Positions 33,283 through 42,496 are shown, counted from the stretch's first letter. The stretch: DNA of 64,000 nt from Aeropyrum camini SY1 = JCM 12091 (GCF_000591035.1 NC_022521.1:744001-808000); one strand, 5' to 3'. The notes: generated from the sequence alone by a model not told the origin. A program made the numbers and translations.

Positions 33283-34061
33283 ACCCACCTCTTCTTCCGC
33301 CTATACCACTTTACCTGGGCGTAGCTTGTCCTCTTGCCCATACCGAGGTAGAACTCAGCCACATCCTTGTCCAGCCTAAGCTCCTCCGCAGACCCCTCTA
33401 GGACTATCCTCCCGTTCTCAATAACGTAACCGTAGTCGGAGATCTCCAGCGCTTTCTTCGCGTTCTGCTCCGCCAGAAGTATTGTGAGGCCCTCCTCCCG
33501 GTGGAGCATCTTTATTGTGGCGTATATCTGGGACGTTATCTTGGGCGCTAGTCCGAGGCTCGGCTCGTCAAGCATCAGGAGCTTAGGCCTGTAGAGGAGG
33601 GCCATGGCTATCGCTAGCATCTGCTGCTCCCCGCCGCTGAGGTTGCCCGCCCTCTCCCTCAGCCTCTCCTTGAGCCTGGGGAAGTAGCTCAACACGCTCC
33701 TAATATCGTCTCTGGAAGCCCCAGCTGCGTAGGCAACGCTGGCTAGATTCTCCTCTGTGGTAAGCTCCTTGAAGATCCTCCTGCCTTCCATGACGTATAT
33801 GACTCCCTTCCTCGCGATCTCATCCGGCTCCCTATTGGTTATATCCTCTCCCTCAAGCTCGATGGAACCCCTGGTCACCCTCCCCCTCTCATACTTGATA
33901 ACCCCAGATACAGCCTTCAGGAGGGTTGTCTTGCCAGCACCGTTCGGGCCTATTAGACAGGTTATACTCCCCTTCTCAACGGAGAGGCTGAGGTTCTTTA
34001 TCACCAGTATGAATGGGTGGTACATTATCTCGACGTTGTTGACGTTGAGGAGAGGCCCCAA
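33279..34061 (-). CDS. livF: Branched-chain amino acid-type ABC transporter ATP-binding protein, LivF family (260 aa)
   Basis: Walker A is GPNGAGKTT near residue 38, the signature is NLSGGEQQM and Walker B is LLMLDEPSLGLAP, the SLGLAP form being diagnostic of LivF. EGRRIFKELTTEENL is the typical Q-loop region. It is the last gene of the minus-strand operon livG-acs-livH-livM-livK-livF and forms a heterodimer with LivG to power uptake. Confidence 0.92.
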   Translation of the reverse strand: MGPLLNVNNVEIMYHPFILVIKNLSLSVEKGSITCLIGPNGAGKTTLLKAVSGVIKYERGRVTRGSIELEGEDITNREPDEIARKGVIYVMEGRRIFKELTTEENLASVAYAAGASRDDIRSVLSYFPRLKERLRERAGNLSGGEQQMLAIAMALLYRPKLLMLDEPSLGLAPKITSQIYATIKMLHREEGLTILLAEQNAKKALEISDYGYVIENGRIVLEGSAEELRLDKDVAEFYLGMGKRTSYAQVKWYRRKKRWV

Positions 34062-34068
34062 CCCCGGG

Positions 34069-35349
34069 CTAACCTCCCTCCTCTATCGTATACCTCGCAC
34101 AGTCAACCTCGCTGGGCGCCTCGAACTTGCCCATTAGCTGTAGCTCGCCGTTTTCGCCCAGCTTTATTATGAACACTTTCCTATACGCCAGGTGGAACCC
34201 TGGCTCGTAGTCTATAGTGTCTGCTGTAATGCCGCCGAGGTTGAAGGTGTTAGCCTCCAACGCCTCCTTCAGCGCCTCTCCACCCCTCTCCTGGAGGTCC
34301 TGCGAGTCCACGGACTCGATAGCCTTTATCAGGAGCCAGACGTTTACGAAGCCCTGCACTACCCGGAGGTTTATCTGGTCCTCGGATACACCATTCATCC
34401 TTGCGGCCTCAAATATAGTCTTTATGCCCTCCACATCCTGGCCGAACATGGGGTATATGAAGGGTGAGATACCGAAGACCTTGCCGTAGCCACCCTCGCC
34501 TATGAGCTGGGGGCTCCTCTCGTCGAAGCCCCAGACATTTGTAAGGAGTAGGGCGTCAAGCCCCACCTTAGCCATAGCCCTACCGAGGAGGCTGCAGCTG
34601 CTTATGGTGTTGCCGCACCACACATAGTCCGGGTCGGCGGAGAGCATCTCCCTGGCTATCCTCTCGGCATCGGCCTCAGTAGCCCTTAGGGGGAGGTCGT
34701 AGTCGCCTACTATCTGGAGCCCGAGAGCGGAAGCCGCCTTTTTAATGGCCCCTATTGGGCTCCTGGAGTACGCCACCTTGCTGTCATAGGCCAGCGCCAG
34801 CTTGCCCTGGCCGAACTCGCTGGCCAGGAAGGCGAGGCCGGAGCAGGCTTGTGTGCTGTAGTCTGGGGCGGGGTAGAAGTTGAAGGGCTTTACGAGAAGC
34901 TTGGCCGAATAGCTTGCGGAGATGTACGTTATCTTGTCGGTTGCCACCTGGTCGGAGAGCTTCTCGGTGTCGGCGGTTCCCCATCCAATCACAGCTATGA
35001 CTCCATACCTGTCCCTAAACTCCCTGTAGTACTCCTCGGCTGTTGTGGGGTTGTAGGCGTAATCCCTTTTTATATAGTTGATGTTTACCCTGACCCCGTC
35101 CTTAGTGTATATCCCCTTCTCGTTGAAATACTTGAAGGCGAGCTCCGCCCCGAGGGCGTAGCCTTTGCCCACGTCGCTAGTAGGGCCTGTCTCGTCGACC
35201 AGGAGCCCCACGTTTATGGTTATTGTTTTCTCTCCACCCGCACCGCCAGCAGCCTCTTCCCCTCCCATTAAGAAGTAGGCTGCCGCCGCTATGATAACGA
35301 GAACTACCACTGCGGCTGCCGCGTAGATGAGGGTCCTATTCTGGGCCAC
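34069..35349 (-). CDS. livK: Periplasmic-type substrate-binding protein of the Liv transporter (426 aa)
   Basis: An N-terminal membrane anchor (LIYAAAAVVVLVIIAAAAYFLM) is followed by a Gly/Ala linker and a type I periplasmic-binding fold: INVGLLVDETGPTSDVGKGYALGAELAFKYFNEKG is the classical opening of Leu/Ile/Val-binding proteins. The GTG at 35349 follows GAGGTG by eight bases. It is anchored to the outer face of the membrane and hands a ligand to LivHM. The ligand may be an amino acid or an aromatic/aliphatic acid, given the acyl-CoA synthetase in the operon. Confidence 0.9.
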   Translation of the reverse strand: MAQNRTLIYAAAAVVVLVIIAAAAYFLMGGEEAAGGAGGEKTITINVGLLVDETGPTSDVGKGYALGAELAFKYFNEKGIYTKDGVRVNINYIKRDYAYNPTTAEEYYREFRDRYGVIAVIGWGTADTEKLSDQVATDKITYISASYSAKLLVKPFNFYPAPDYSTQACSGLAFLASEFGQGKLALAYDSKVAYSRSPIGAIKKAASALGLQIVGDYDLPLRATEADAERIAREMLSADPDYVWCGNTISSCSLLGRAMAKVGLDALLLTNVWGFDERSPQLIGEGGYGKVFGISPFIYPMFGQDVEGIKTIFEAARMNGVSEDQINLRVVQGFVNVWLLIKAIESVDSQDLQERGGEALKEALEANTFNLGGITADTIDYEPGFHLAYRKVFIIKLGENGELQLMGKFEAPSEVDCARYTIEEGG

Positions 35350-35403
35350 TTTAAGGACACCTCATATTCTATTAAACAGACGTTTTCAATCAGAGGATTT
35401 AAA

Positions 35404-35412
35404 TTTTTTATA
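35404..35412 (-). promoter_or_regulatory. TATA box upstream of livK
   Basis: The minus strand carries CTTTTATAAAAAATTT in the 93-base AT-rich spacer between livM and livK. Transcription would start near 35383, so livK-livF may have an extra internal promoter to make more binding protein. Confidence 0.5.
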
Positions 35413-35442
35413 AAAGAGAATTTGTATACTAAAGGTCAAGTT

Positions 35443-36489
35443 CTAATAGCTATAAGGCCATAGCCTGAAGTACTCTTTAACCCGCCTGAGAACGGCTATG
35501 AGGCCCTCTGGCTCGGCTATGATGAAAGCAACTATCAGGAAGCCGAGTACAATATACTTTGCCGAGGAGGCTATGACGGTGAGCCCCAGGCCTACGAGGA
35601 AGGGTGTGATGGTGCTCTCCATCATAGTCCAACCCGTCCTCATAACCAGAACGCCCAACAGGCTCCCCCACACAACCCTACCAGGACCGCCTATCAACAC
35701 CATACCCAGAAGCTCGATCGAGTTTACCAGGGTGAACCCCTCCCAGCCTATTCCAGAGCTGTATATGGCGTAGAGGCCTCCAGCAACACCCGCGTAGAAG
35801 CCGCCTATCGCGAAGGCCGTGGCCTTGACTAGCTGAACGTTTATGCCTATAGCCTCGGCGGCGACATCATTATCCCTCACAGCCTTCATGGCCCTGCCAA
35901 GGCTGGAGCGGCCTATATTGGCCGCTGCAAGGGCCATGACAACTGCTATGGCCAGGATTAAGTAATAGAGGGCTGTGGGGTCTGTCAGGCTTATGCCAAG
36001 GAGTGTCTTCGACTCGGGGGGCACGGGGGTGTACTGGTCGGGGTCTATCCTGGAATAGACATACTCTAGTATGAGCTGGGCAGCCAGGCTGGCCATTGCG
36101 AGGTAGTATTCCTTCAGCCTGAAGCTCGGGAGGCTGAGTACTATCCCCAGGAGGGCTGCGGCGACTCCGGCGAGCGGGAGGATGACGACGGAGTTGACCC
36201 CTAGGTGGAGGGCTGCGTTCGCTACTGTATAGGCCCCTATACCCATCAAGGCTGCGTGCGCTAGGGATATCTGGCCGGCGAGGCCAAGGGTTATGTTTAG
36301 GCCTATAGCCGCTATCCAGAAGATCATCATCACGACCAGCAGGTTGAGATAGTATTTTCCAATTAGGAATGGCGCGGCTACGGCGGCTGCAGCGGCGAGT
36401 ATTAGAGCGGCCCAGTGTATAGGGTACCTGAAGATGGCCATATCAGCCTCGTAACTCTCCTTAAACACGCCAGCGGGCACCAGCCACAC
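35443..36489 (-). CDS. livM: Liv-type ABC transporter permease, LivM family (348 aa)
   Basis: About ten hydrophobic helices are present. The region LNITLGLAGQISLAHAALMGIGAYTVA near residue 65 and LGRAMKAVRDNDVAAEAIGINVQLVKATAFAIGGFYAGVAGGLYA near 200 are the conserved LivM segments, the latter contacting the ATPase. The gene begins eight bases after livH ends. A methionine 16 codons downstream (MAIFRYPIHW) is an alternative start. Confidence 0.92.
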   Translation of the reverse strand: MWLVPAGVFKESYEADMAIFRYPIHWAALILAAAAAVAAPFLIGKYYLNLLVVMMIFWIAAIGLNITLGLAGQISLAHAALMGIGAYTVANAALHLGVNSVVILPLAGVAAALLGIVLSLPSFRLKEYYLAMASLAAQLILEYVYSRIDPDQYTPVPPESKTLLGISLTDPTALYYLILAIAVVMALAAANIGRSSLGRAMKAVRDNDVAAEAIGINVQLVKATAFAIGGFYAGVAGGLYAIYSSGIGWEGFTLVNSIELLGMVLIGGPGRVVWGSLLGVLVMRTGWTMMESTITPFLVGLGLTVIASSAKYIVLGFLIVAFIIAEPEGLIAVLRRVKEYFRLWPYSY

Positions 36490-36496
36490 CCCCAGT

Positions 36497-37390
36497 CTAG
36501 AGCCTCTCTATCCTCTCACTACCGAAGAGGCCGTAGGGCTTGACGAGGAGGACTAGAAGCAGTATGAAGAAGGCTATGTCCCTCCCTATCCCAGGTAGGT
36601 AGGGGTCTAGAATCTTGCTGGCGACCTGCTCGGCGAGGCCTAGGAAGACCCCTCCCACGACTATGCCTCCCAGGCTGTCAAGCCCTGCTATCAAGCTCGC
36701 CGCAAGCGCTATGATGGCGAAGAACTCTAGGTCGGGCGATATCTGGGTTTTTATGGCGAGGAGGAGGCTGGCAAGGCCGCTTACGAGGCCTGCCAGGGCC
36801 CAGCCAGCTAGCATGAGCCTCCTAACAGGCAGCCCATAGGCGGCCGCCCCCTCAGCATCCTCCGCCACACCCCTCATAGCTGCTCCGAAGCTGGTCTTCC
36901 TATGCAGTAACACCACACCCGCCAGCACTGCGATGGAGCCTAGGAAGGCTACTACGTCGTTGGTGCCTACTGTTAGAAACCCTAGCCTATACACCTCTGG
37001 ATAGAACGGGAGGACGGCCACCTCCCCCTTCCCGACTATAAGCACGACACCCTTGAGCATGTAGAATAGGCCTAGGGTCGCCCCGATGAGGGCTATGGGC
37101 GGCCGGCCTAGAAGAGGCCTCGCCACAAGCCTCTCCATAGCCATGCTCACCGCTATGCTGGCGGCGAGGGCTATGGCCAAGGCTGCTGCGAGGTTGCCTG
37201 TTGCTATCGAGGCTACCCACGCTAGGTAAGCCGCGAGGAGAACGACCTCGGGTACGGCGAAGTTTATAGATTTGTTGACCCTGTATACAATGTTATACCC
37301 CAGGGCTATGAGCGAGTATAGGAGGCCCATGAGGACGCCCTGGAACACCAGATTGCCCCACTGCTCGAGGAGCCCCGGCACCCTCATCAC
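36497..37390 (-). CDS. livH: Liv-type ABC transporter permease, LivH family (297 aa)
   Basis: The conserved opening LVFQGVLMGLLYSLIALGYNIVYRVNKSINFAVPEVVLLAAYLAW and the coupling loop GAAMRGVAEDAEGAAAYGLPVRRLMLAGWALAGLVSGLASLL are those of LivH permeases. Roughly eight helices are visible. The start overlaps the end of the acyl-CoA synthetase gene, so translation is coupled. It pairs with LivM. Confidence 0.92.
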   Translation of the reverse strand: MMRVPGLLEQWGNLVFQGVLMGLLYSLIALGYNIVYRVNKSINFAVPEVVLLAAYLAWVASIATGNLAAALAIALAASIAVSMAMERLVARPLLGRPPIALIGATLGLFYMLKGVVLIVGKGEVAVLPFYPEVYRLGFLTVGTNDVVAFLGSIAVLAGVVLLHRKTSFGAAMRGVAEDAEGAAAYGLPVRRLMLAGWALAGLVSGLASLLLAIKTQISPDLEFFAIIALAASLIAGLDSLGGIVVGGVFLGLAEQVASKILDPYLPGIGRDIAFFILLLVLLVKPYGLFGSERIERL

Positions 37391-39342
37391 ACCTCGACGT
37401 CTATAATCTTGACCCTCCTAGTCACCTGGACCCTCCTCCCGTCCTCAAGCTTCATAGTTACCGTGAGCTCATACTCCTCGTCCCCTCTGTATATGGCTTC
37501 TATAAGGCCGGCATACCTGGACTCTATAACCATCCTCCGGAGCTTCCTGGTTCTAGTCATCTCCTCGTCGTCAGGGTGGAACTCCTTGAAGAGGCTCACG
37601 AACCTCCTGATCCTCTCCTTCTCCGGGAGCCTCCTGTTAACCTTCTCTATCTCCCTCTTGAGTAGCTGGAGGACCTCAGGCTTCTGCGAAAGGTCTGAGT
37701 AGCTCGTGAAGGGTATCCTCCTCCTCTCCGCCCACCTCGACACTATCTCGAAGTCTATGTTTACTAGGGCGGCTAGGTAGGGTTTTCCAGAGCCCACTAT
37801 AGCCGCCTCTCCTATGTACGGGCTGAACTTCAGCTTGTTCTGAATAACCTGGGGGGCCACTCTGGTTCCGTCGGAGAGGACTATTATCTCCTTAGCTCTA
37901 TCCAGAACCTTGAGGTGGCCGTCCTCAGTTATCACACCCACGTCGCCAGTCCTGAGCCACCCATCTACTATGGTCTTTGCCGTGGCCTCCTCGTTTTTGT
38001 AGTAACCCTTCATCATAGCCGGGCTCCTCATAAGTATCTCGCCGTCCTCGCTTATCCTAACCTCCGTGAGGGGCAGCGGCTTACCGACGGTGTCGGGCCT
38101 AACATCGTCGTCGGGGTGGACGACGGCTATACCCGCAACCTCGGTCTGACCGTATATCTGCTTAAGGTTCACCCCGAGGGAGTGGTAGAACATCACGTAG
38201 TCCTCGCCTATCATAGCCCCGCCCGTGTAAGCCCTCACAATCCTCTTGAGCCCGGCCTTATCCAGCACGGCTCTAAGGGCCAGCCAGTAGGCTATGAAGT
38301 ATAGGATCCTCCACGCTGCGGGCGGCCTGCTTCGCCCCTTAACAAGCCGCCTCCTAGCCGCCTCGTAGCCGATCTTGTACGCCAGCCTGAAGGCCGCCCT
38401 CTTGAGAGGGTCTGCATCGTCTATCCTCGCCATAATATCCTTGGCTATCCTCTCCCATATCCTAGGCGGCGAGAACATGAAGTGGGGGGCGATCTCTCTG
38501 AAGTCCCTCCACAGCGTGTGGGGAGTCTCCGGGAAGTTAACCTTGAACCCCCCTATCATGTGGTAGGGGATGCTCATCATTTGCTCCCCAATCCACGCTG
38601 TGGGCAGGAAGGAGACGTACTCCCAGTCCCCGCTGACGGGGTCAACGAGGTTAAGCTGGTGAGCCATGGCCAGCATGTTCTTGAACGATATCATGGCCAG
38701 CTTCGGCAGCCCTGTTGTGCCGCTTGTTGTGAATAACCCGCACACCATGTCCGGCTCCAGCTCGCCCATCAGCTTCCTAACCCTCTGGTCGCCCCCGTCA
38801 AGGTAGAGCTTCTTCCCCATCCTCATGATGTCGCCGAACGTGACTATTTTCGAGCCGACCATCCCCCGGTACTGGTGCAGCCCCTTGGCCTCATCAATAA
38901 TTATCTTATCAACATCAACGCCAGACTCCAGCACCCTGTCAAGCTGCTCCTGACCCTCTACCATCACGAACTTTGCATCACCCGCGTCGAGTAGGTAGCC
39001 CACCTCGTCGCTCAGGCTGTCCCGGTATATCCCCATGGCCCTGCCTCCCAGGAGCTGGACGCCGACCTCGTATATCACCCAGGAGGGCCTGTTGAACGTT
39101 ATGAAAGCACCTGTCTCCCCCGGGCCGAGGCCGAGGCTCTCCAGGGCTAGTGCCGCGTAGGCCACCCTCGTGTAGTAGTCACGCCAGGTATACCTCCTCC
39201 AGATCCCATACCTCTTCCACCTGAATGCAACCCTGTCCGGCTGTGTTTTGGCCCTCCACTCGAGTAGCCAGGGGAAGGTGGACTCGTAGATCTCTCCCTC
39301 CCAAGGCTTCTCGCGCTGCCTCTCCACGCTGCGGGCCTCCAC
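37387..39342 (-). CDS. Long-chain-type acyl-CoA synthetase inside the liv operon (651 aa)
   Basis: AMP-binding enzyme motifs are present: the P-loop CGLFTTSGTTGLPKLAMISF near residue 210, AYTGGAMIGEDYVMFYHSLG, YGQTEVAG near 400, the GWLRTGDVG hinge and DRAKEIIVLSDGTRVAP near 500. The C-terminus carries an extension as in FadD15-like enzymes. It ligates a carboxylic acid to CoA with ATP. Its position between livG and livH, with overlapping ends on both sides, ties it to the transported substrate. Confidence 0.92.
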   Translation of the reverse strand: MEARSVERQREKPWEGEIYESTFPWLLEWRAKTQPDRVAFRWKRYGIWRRYTWRDYYTRVAYAALALESLGLGPGETGAFITFNRPSWVIYEVGVQLLGGRAMGIYRDSLSDEVGYLLDAGDAKFVMVEGQEQLDRVLESGVDVDKIIIDEAKGLHQYRGMVGSKIVTFGDIMRMGKKLYLDGGDQRVRKLMGELEPDMVCGLFTTSGTTGLPKLAMISFKNMLAMAHQLNLVDPVSGDWEYVSFLPTAWIGEQMMSIPYHMIGGFKVNFPETPHTLWRDFREIAPHFMFSPPRIWERIAKDIMARIDDADPLKRAAFRLAYKIGYEAARRRLVKGRSRPPAAWRILYFIAYWLALRAVLDKAGLKRIVRAYTGGAMIGEDYVMFYHSLGVNLKQIYGQTEVAGIAVVHPDDDVRPDTVGKPLPLTEVRISEDGEILMRSPAMMKGYYKNEEATAKTIVDGWLRTGDVGVITEDGHLKVLDRAKEIIVLSDGTRVAPQVIQNKLKFSPYIGEAAIVGSGKPYLAALVNIDFEIVSRWAERRRIPFTSYSDLSQKPEVLQLLKREIEKVNRRLPEKERIRRFVSLFKEFHPDDEEMTRTRKLRRMVIESRYAGLIEAIYRGDEEYELTVTMKLEDGRRVQVTRRVKIIDVEV

Positions 39343-39344
39343 AG

Positions 39345-40304
39345 CTACTCACCCAGGTACGCCTTCCTCACCCTCTCATCGGCCACAGCCTCGTGCGGGG
39401 GACCCTCGAATATGACCTTGCCATAGTCCATCACCACCACCCTGTCACATATATCTGTGACAACCTCCATGTCATGCTCTATAAGGACCATGGTGGTGTG
39501 CATCGTCTCGCTCGTCTCGATCACCGCCCTGACGATATCCTCCTTCTCCTCCTTCGAGAGCCCAGCCATAGGCTCATCCATCAGCACCACCTCCGGGTTC
39601 TGGGCAAGGGCGCCCGCCAGGTCGACCTTCTTCTGTATGCCCGGGGGGAGTGAGCCTATCGGGCTGTGTCTGTACTTGTGGAGGTCGAGCAGGTCGATGA
39701 CATGCTCGGCCCTCTCCCTAGCCTCCACCTCCCACCTTTTAGCTCTGAAGGCCCAGAGCGCCTTCTCTATAATGCTTCCCCGGGTCCAGGGGTGGAGCCT
39801 AACCATGATATTCTCAAGGACTGTCATGCCGTGGAATAACTCGCTGTGTTGGAAGGTCCTTGATATGCCTAGTAGCGTGCGCTGGTGGGGCCTAAGCCCA
39901 GTTATATCCCTACCTTTAAAGTACACCTTTCCCTTCTGTGGTTTGTAGACGCCTGTTATAACGTTTAGGAGGCTGGTCTTGCCAGCCCCGTTGGGGCCTA
40001 TAATACCCAGAATTTCCCCCCGCCTAACCTCTACGCTCACGCCATCTAGCGCGGTCACGCCGCCGAACCTGAGTGTTATACCCTCCGTCCAGAGAACTGG
40101 CTTTCCAATCTGCCTGGGCCTAGTGTACAGCTCTCCGTAGTCCCACACCCTATCGAACTTGTATTTCTCGACGGTAGATGGAGAGGACAATGTTGCGTTG
40201 TCCCCCGATAGTGGGATAGGATCTTTAGGCGGGAAATAATGAGGGTTTCTAGTGATGTAAATGCACCATCTGGATAGCCTGTTCAAGCCTTGTATATACT
40301 TCAT
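39345..40304 (-). CDS. livG: Liv-type ABC transporter ATP-binding protein, LivG family (319 aa)
   Basis: Walker A is GPNGAGKTS, the Q-loop GISRTFQHSELFHGMTVLENIMV, the signature-like LPPGIQKKVDLAGAL (the usual LSGGQQ is replaced by LPPGIQ), and Walker B VVLMDEPMAGLSKEE, the MAGL form being typical of LivG. About 70 residues precede the domain (RWCIYITRNPHYFPPKDP...), longer than in bacterial LivG. The altered signature motif is notable because it contacts ATP in the partner's site. It is the first gene of the minus-strand operon. Confidence 0.9.
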   Translation of the reverse strand: MKYIQGLNRLSRWCIYITRNPHYFPPKDPIPLSGDNATLSSPSTVEKYKFDRVWDYGELYTRPRQIGKPVLWTEGITLRFGGVTALDGVSVEVRRGEILGIIGPNGAGKTSLLNVITGVYKPQKGKVYFKGRDITGLRPHQRTLLGISRTFQHSELFHGMTVLENIMVRLHPWTRGSIIEKALWAFRAKRWEVEARERAEHVIDLLDLHKYRHSPIGSLPPGIQKKVDLAGALAQNPEVVLMDEPMAGLSKEEKEDIVRAVIETSETMHTTMVLIEHDMEVVTDICDRVVVMDYGKVIFEGPPHEAVADERVRKAYLGE

Positions 40305-40313
40305 TAAGACTGG

Positions 40314-40324
40314 GAAAGTTTATC
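40314..40324 (+). promoter_or_regulatory. TATA-like element for the divergent acyl-CoA synthetase gene
   Basis: AAGTTTATCCC centred near 40319 predicts a transcription start near 40345, next to the ATG at 40347. This supports that ATG as a leaderless start codon for the synthetase, whose downstream frame is then off by one base. Confidence 0.4.
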
Positions 40325-40346
40325 CCCCATACCCCGGCACCGGTTT

Positions 40347-41886
40347 ATGGTGTTAAACCTCGCCCACCAAGCCCTGGGAGGAGTTCTGGCCCCCCTACGC
40401 TCCCCGGGATATCGACGCCCTTAGAGCCAGGTTCACTCCTGTGCATGAGGAGATATTCAAGAGGTCATCCCGAGAGGGCTGCGCCCTTATCCAGGCGGAG
40501 ACAGGCTACTGCTACACCTGGAGGAGCCTTGCCTCCTTTATAGAGAGGGTTGGGGGCTGGCTCCAGTCCAGGGGGGCTGGGCTTGGAGCCCAGGTGGCTG
40601 TAGCCTCTGAGAACCTCGTAGAGGCTATAGCCTTCTCCCTCGCCGTCCTGGCCTCGGGCGCTAGGCTCGTCTTAATAGACCCTCTGACTGTGGGCGAGGA
40701 CCTGGTTTGGCAGTTGGAGGGGCGTGGGGGGCTGGAGACTCTGGCTGCAAGCAGGAGCTTCCTGGAGAGGAATAGGGAGGCCGTGGCGAGGATAGATAAT
40801 ATAAAGACTGTGGTGGAGCTCTCCAACAACCCCCAGCCCCTCGAGGTTGAGGGTGTAGAGTCACTGGGCCTCGGCGAGGTCCTCTCGAGCTCCGTGACGC
40901 TTGAGGGGGATGTAGGGCCTGAGGACGACTCGTTCTCGATATACTATGCAGGTATAGCCGGGAGGACCATGCAGGCCATACACACCCACCTCGGCCTCTG
41001 GATGGGGTCTAAGGTTTTCGCGGGCACAGCTGGAATAGACAGGGACACGGTTAGCCTGCTGGCCACACCCTTCACCCACGTCCTGGGCCTGCAGGCATCT
41101 CTCATAGCCCCTCTCATCCAGGGGGCCGTCGTGGTAGCAATGCAGAAGTGGAACCCGAAGCTGGCGGGGGAGCTCATATCAAAGGGGGCTGTGAACTACC
41201 TTGCTGGCGTCCCCCTCATGTTCCAGCAGCTGCTGGAGCAGGGCGCCGCTGGAGGCCTAAGGCTGGCGGTCTCCGCTGGAGCTCCTCTCCCGCCAGAGCT
41301 GCAGAAGAGGTTTGGCAGCGAGGCGGGCACCCCACTGCTCCAGGCCTACGGCATGAGCGAGAGCCTAATACTAACTTTCCAGACGCCCGGCATTGGGGGG
41401 GTTGAGGGCACTATCGGGGTGCCTCTCCCCGGTGTCGATATTTCCCTCCTGGCCGAAGACGGAGGCGTAAAGCCTCCCCCAGGAGTCGGGGAGCTGCTGG
41501 CCCAGGCACCCTGGGTTATGAAGGGTTACGAGTTTGAAGAGGAGAACTCCAAGGCTTTTGTCGACGGGTGGCTGAGGACGGGTGACATAATAGAGGTCAC
41601 CGGACAGGGTCTCATGTTCTTCCGGGGGGTCAGGAAGAGGATAATCAAGTATAAGGGCTACGCCATACTTGCCAGGGATCTGGAGGTCATACTTGAGTCT
41701 CACCCCGACGTCGTCGAGGCTAGGGTGTGGGGCGAGCCCGCCGGGGATGTGGGCCAAATACCCGTCGCCAGGGTAGTACTTAGAGCGGGCTCCACAGCAT
41801 CGCCAGAGGAGCTTATGGAGTACGTTAACAGGAGGGTCTCATTCTACAAGAAGATAAGGCGGGTAGATATAGAGGGTTACAGGTAA
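40347..41886 (+). CDS. Second AMP-dependent acyl-CoA synthetase, with an apparent one-base shift at its 5' end
   Basis: The main frame is uninterrupted from 40357 to 41886 and includes the family motifs DDSFSIYYAGIAGRTMQAIHTH (a degenerate P-loop lacking the STGTTGxPK core), LQAYGMSESL, GWLRTGDIIEV and FFRGVRKRIIKYKGYAI. The first supported start codon in this frame is the GTG at 40441, yet the 28 codons before it (PTKPWEEFWPPYAPRDIDAL...) read like protein. The ATG at 40347 lies one base out of frame; losing one A of the AAA at 40355-40357 would give MVLTSPTKPWEEF. The modified P-loop may mean altered adenylation. The gene is divergent from livG. Confidence 0.82.
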
Positions 41887-41912
41887 GCGCAGTACCCCCC
41901 CCACGAGACTCC

Positions 41913-41921
41913 AAATATTTA
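41913..41921 (+). promoter_or_regulatory. TATA box for the MoxR-DUF58 operon
   Basis: CAAATATTTACC precedes GGAAGGAGG and an ATG at 41946. Transcription would begin about 41940-41946. Confidence 0.45.
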
Positions 41922-41945
41922 CCCTTCATACTGGAAGGAGGCATC

Positions 41946-41963
41946 ATGGGATATAGCCGTTGA
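41946..41963 (+). other. Five-codon leader ORF with stop overlapping the next start
   Basis: An ATG at 41946 follows GGAAGGAGG by four bases, the best ribosome binding site in the neighbourhood, but encodes only MGYSR before a TGA at 41961-41963. That TGA overlaps the TTG (41960-41962) that opens the DUF4129 frame. Either ribosomes reinitiate at the TTG or one base is missing and the true protein starts at this ATG. Confidence 0.45.
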
Positions 41964-42496
41964 TACCGCCCGAGGCTAGGCACGTCATACCCCTCCCGCC
42001 TCTAGAAACCACGGCAGCCCCTGCCCCCGTCGGCGAGGGCGGTGGCGGAGCTACCTACACAGGGGTAGTCACGATTCCTTACGTAAACGTCGGTAGCCCT
42101 GAAGCCTCTGGAGCAGGCCTCCTGTACATCGCAGCCATCGTCGCCATACTCTTCATGGCCGTCGTCCTCCTGGGCGGCGCCAGCGGGGGGAGGAGGGTGG
42201 CCGGGTTCTCCCCTGCGGCTGTTGTTGGCGGGTTGAGGAGGGCTTGGAGCTACTTCTACCCGGGTAGGAAGAGGAGCCTCCGTCTAGCGCTCGAGGCTAT
42301 GTATGAGAAGGCCCTGTCGCGGGGGGCTAGGATAGCAAGGTCTATGACGCCTAGGGAGGCTGCGGAAGAGGCTGAGGCCTCAGGCGTCAGAGCGCGGGAG
42401 CTTGTAGAGCTTTATTACTCTGGCGTTTACGCCCCGGGCGAGCCGAGCGAGGAGATGGTGAGGAGGGCCTGGAGGCTGGCCAGGGATGAGGGCTAG
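41960..42496 (+). CDS. DUF4129-type single-pass membrane protein (178 aa)
   Basis: An extracellular Pro/Ala/Gly-rich N-terminus is followed by one membrane helix (GAGLLYIAAIVAILFMAVVLL) and a cytoplasmic helical domain with SMTPREAAEEAEASGV...LVELYYSGVYAPGEPSEEMVRRAWRLA, the DUF4129 pattern. DUF4129 proteins occur in MoxR-DUF58 operons and may link the AAA+ ATPase to a surface process. The start is a TTG coupled to the five-codon leader; its TAG overlaps the next gene by eleven bases. Confidence 0.75.
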   Translation: MIPPEARHVIPLPPLETTAAPAPVGEGGGGATYTGVVTIPYVNVGSPEASGAGLLYIAAIVAILFMAVVLLGGASGGRRVAGFSPAAVVGGLRRAWSYFYPGRKRSLRLALEAMYEKALSRGARIARSMTPREAAEEAEASGVRARELVELYYSGVYAPGEPSEEMVRRAWRLARDEG

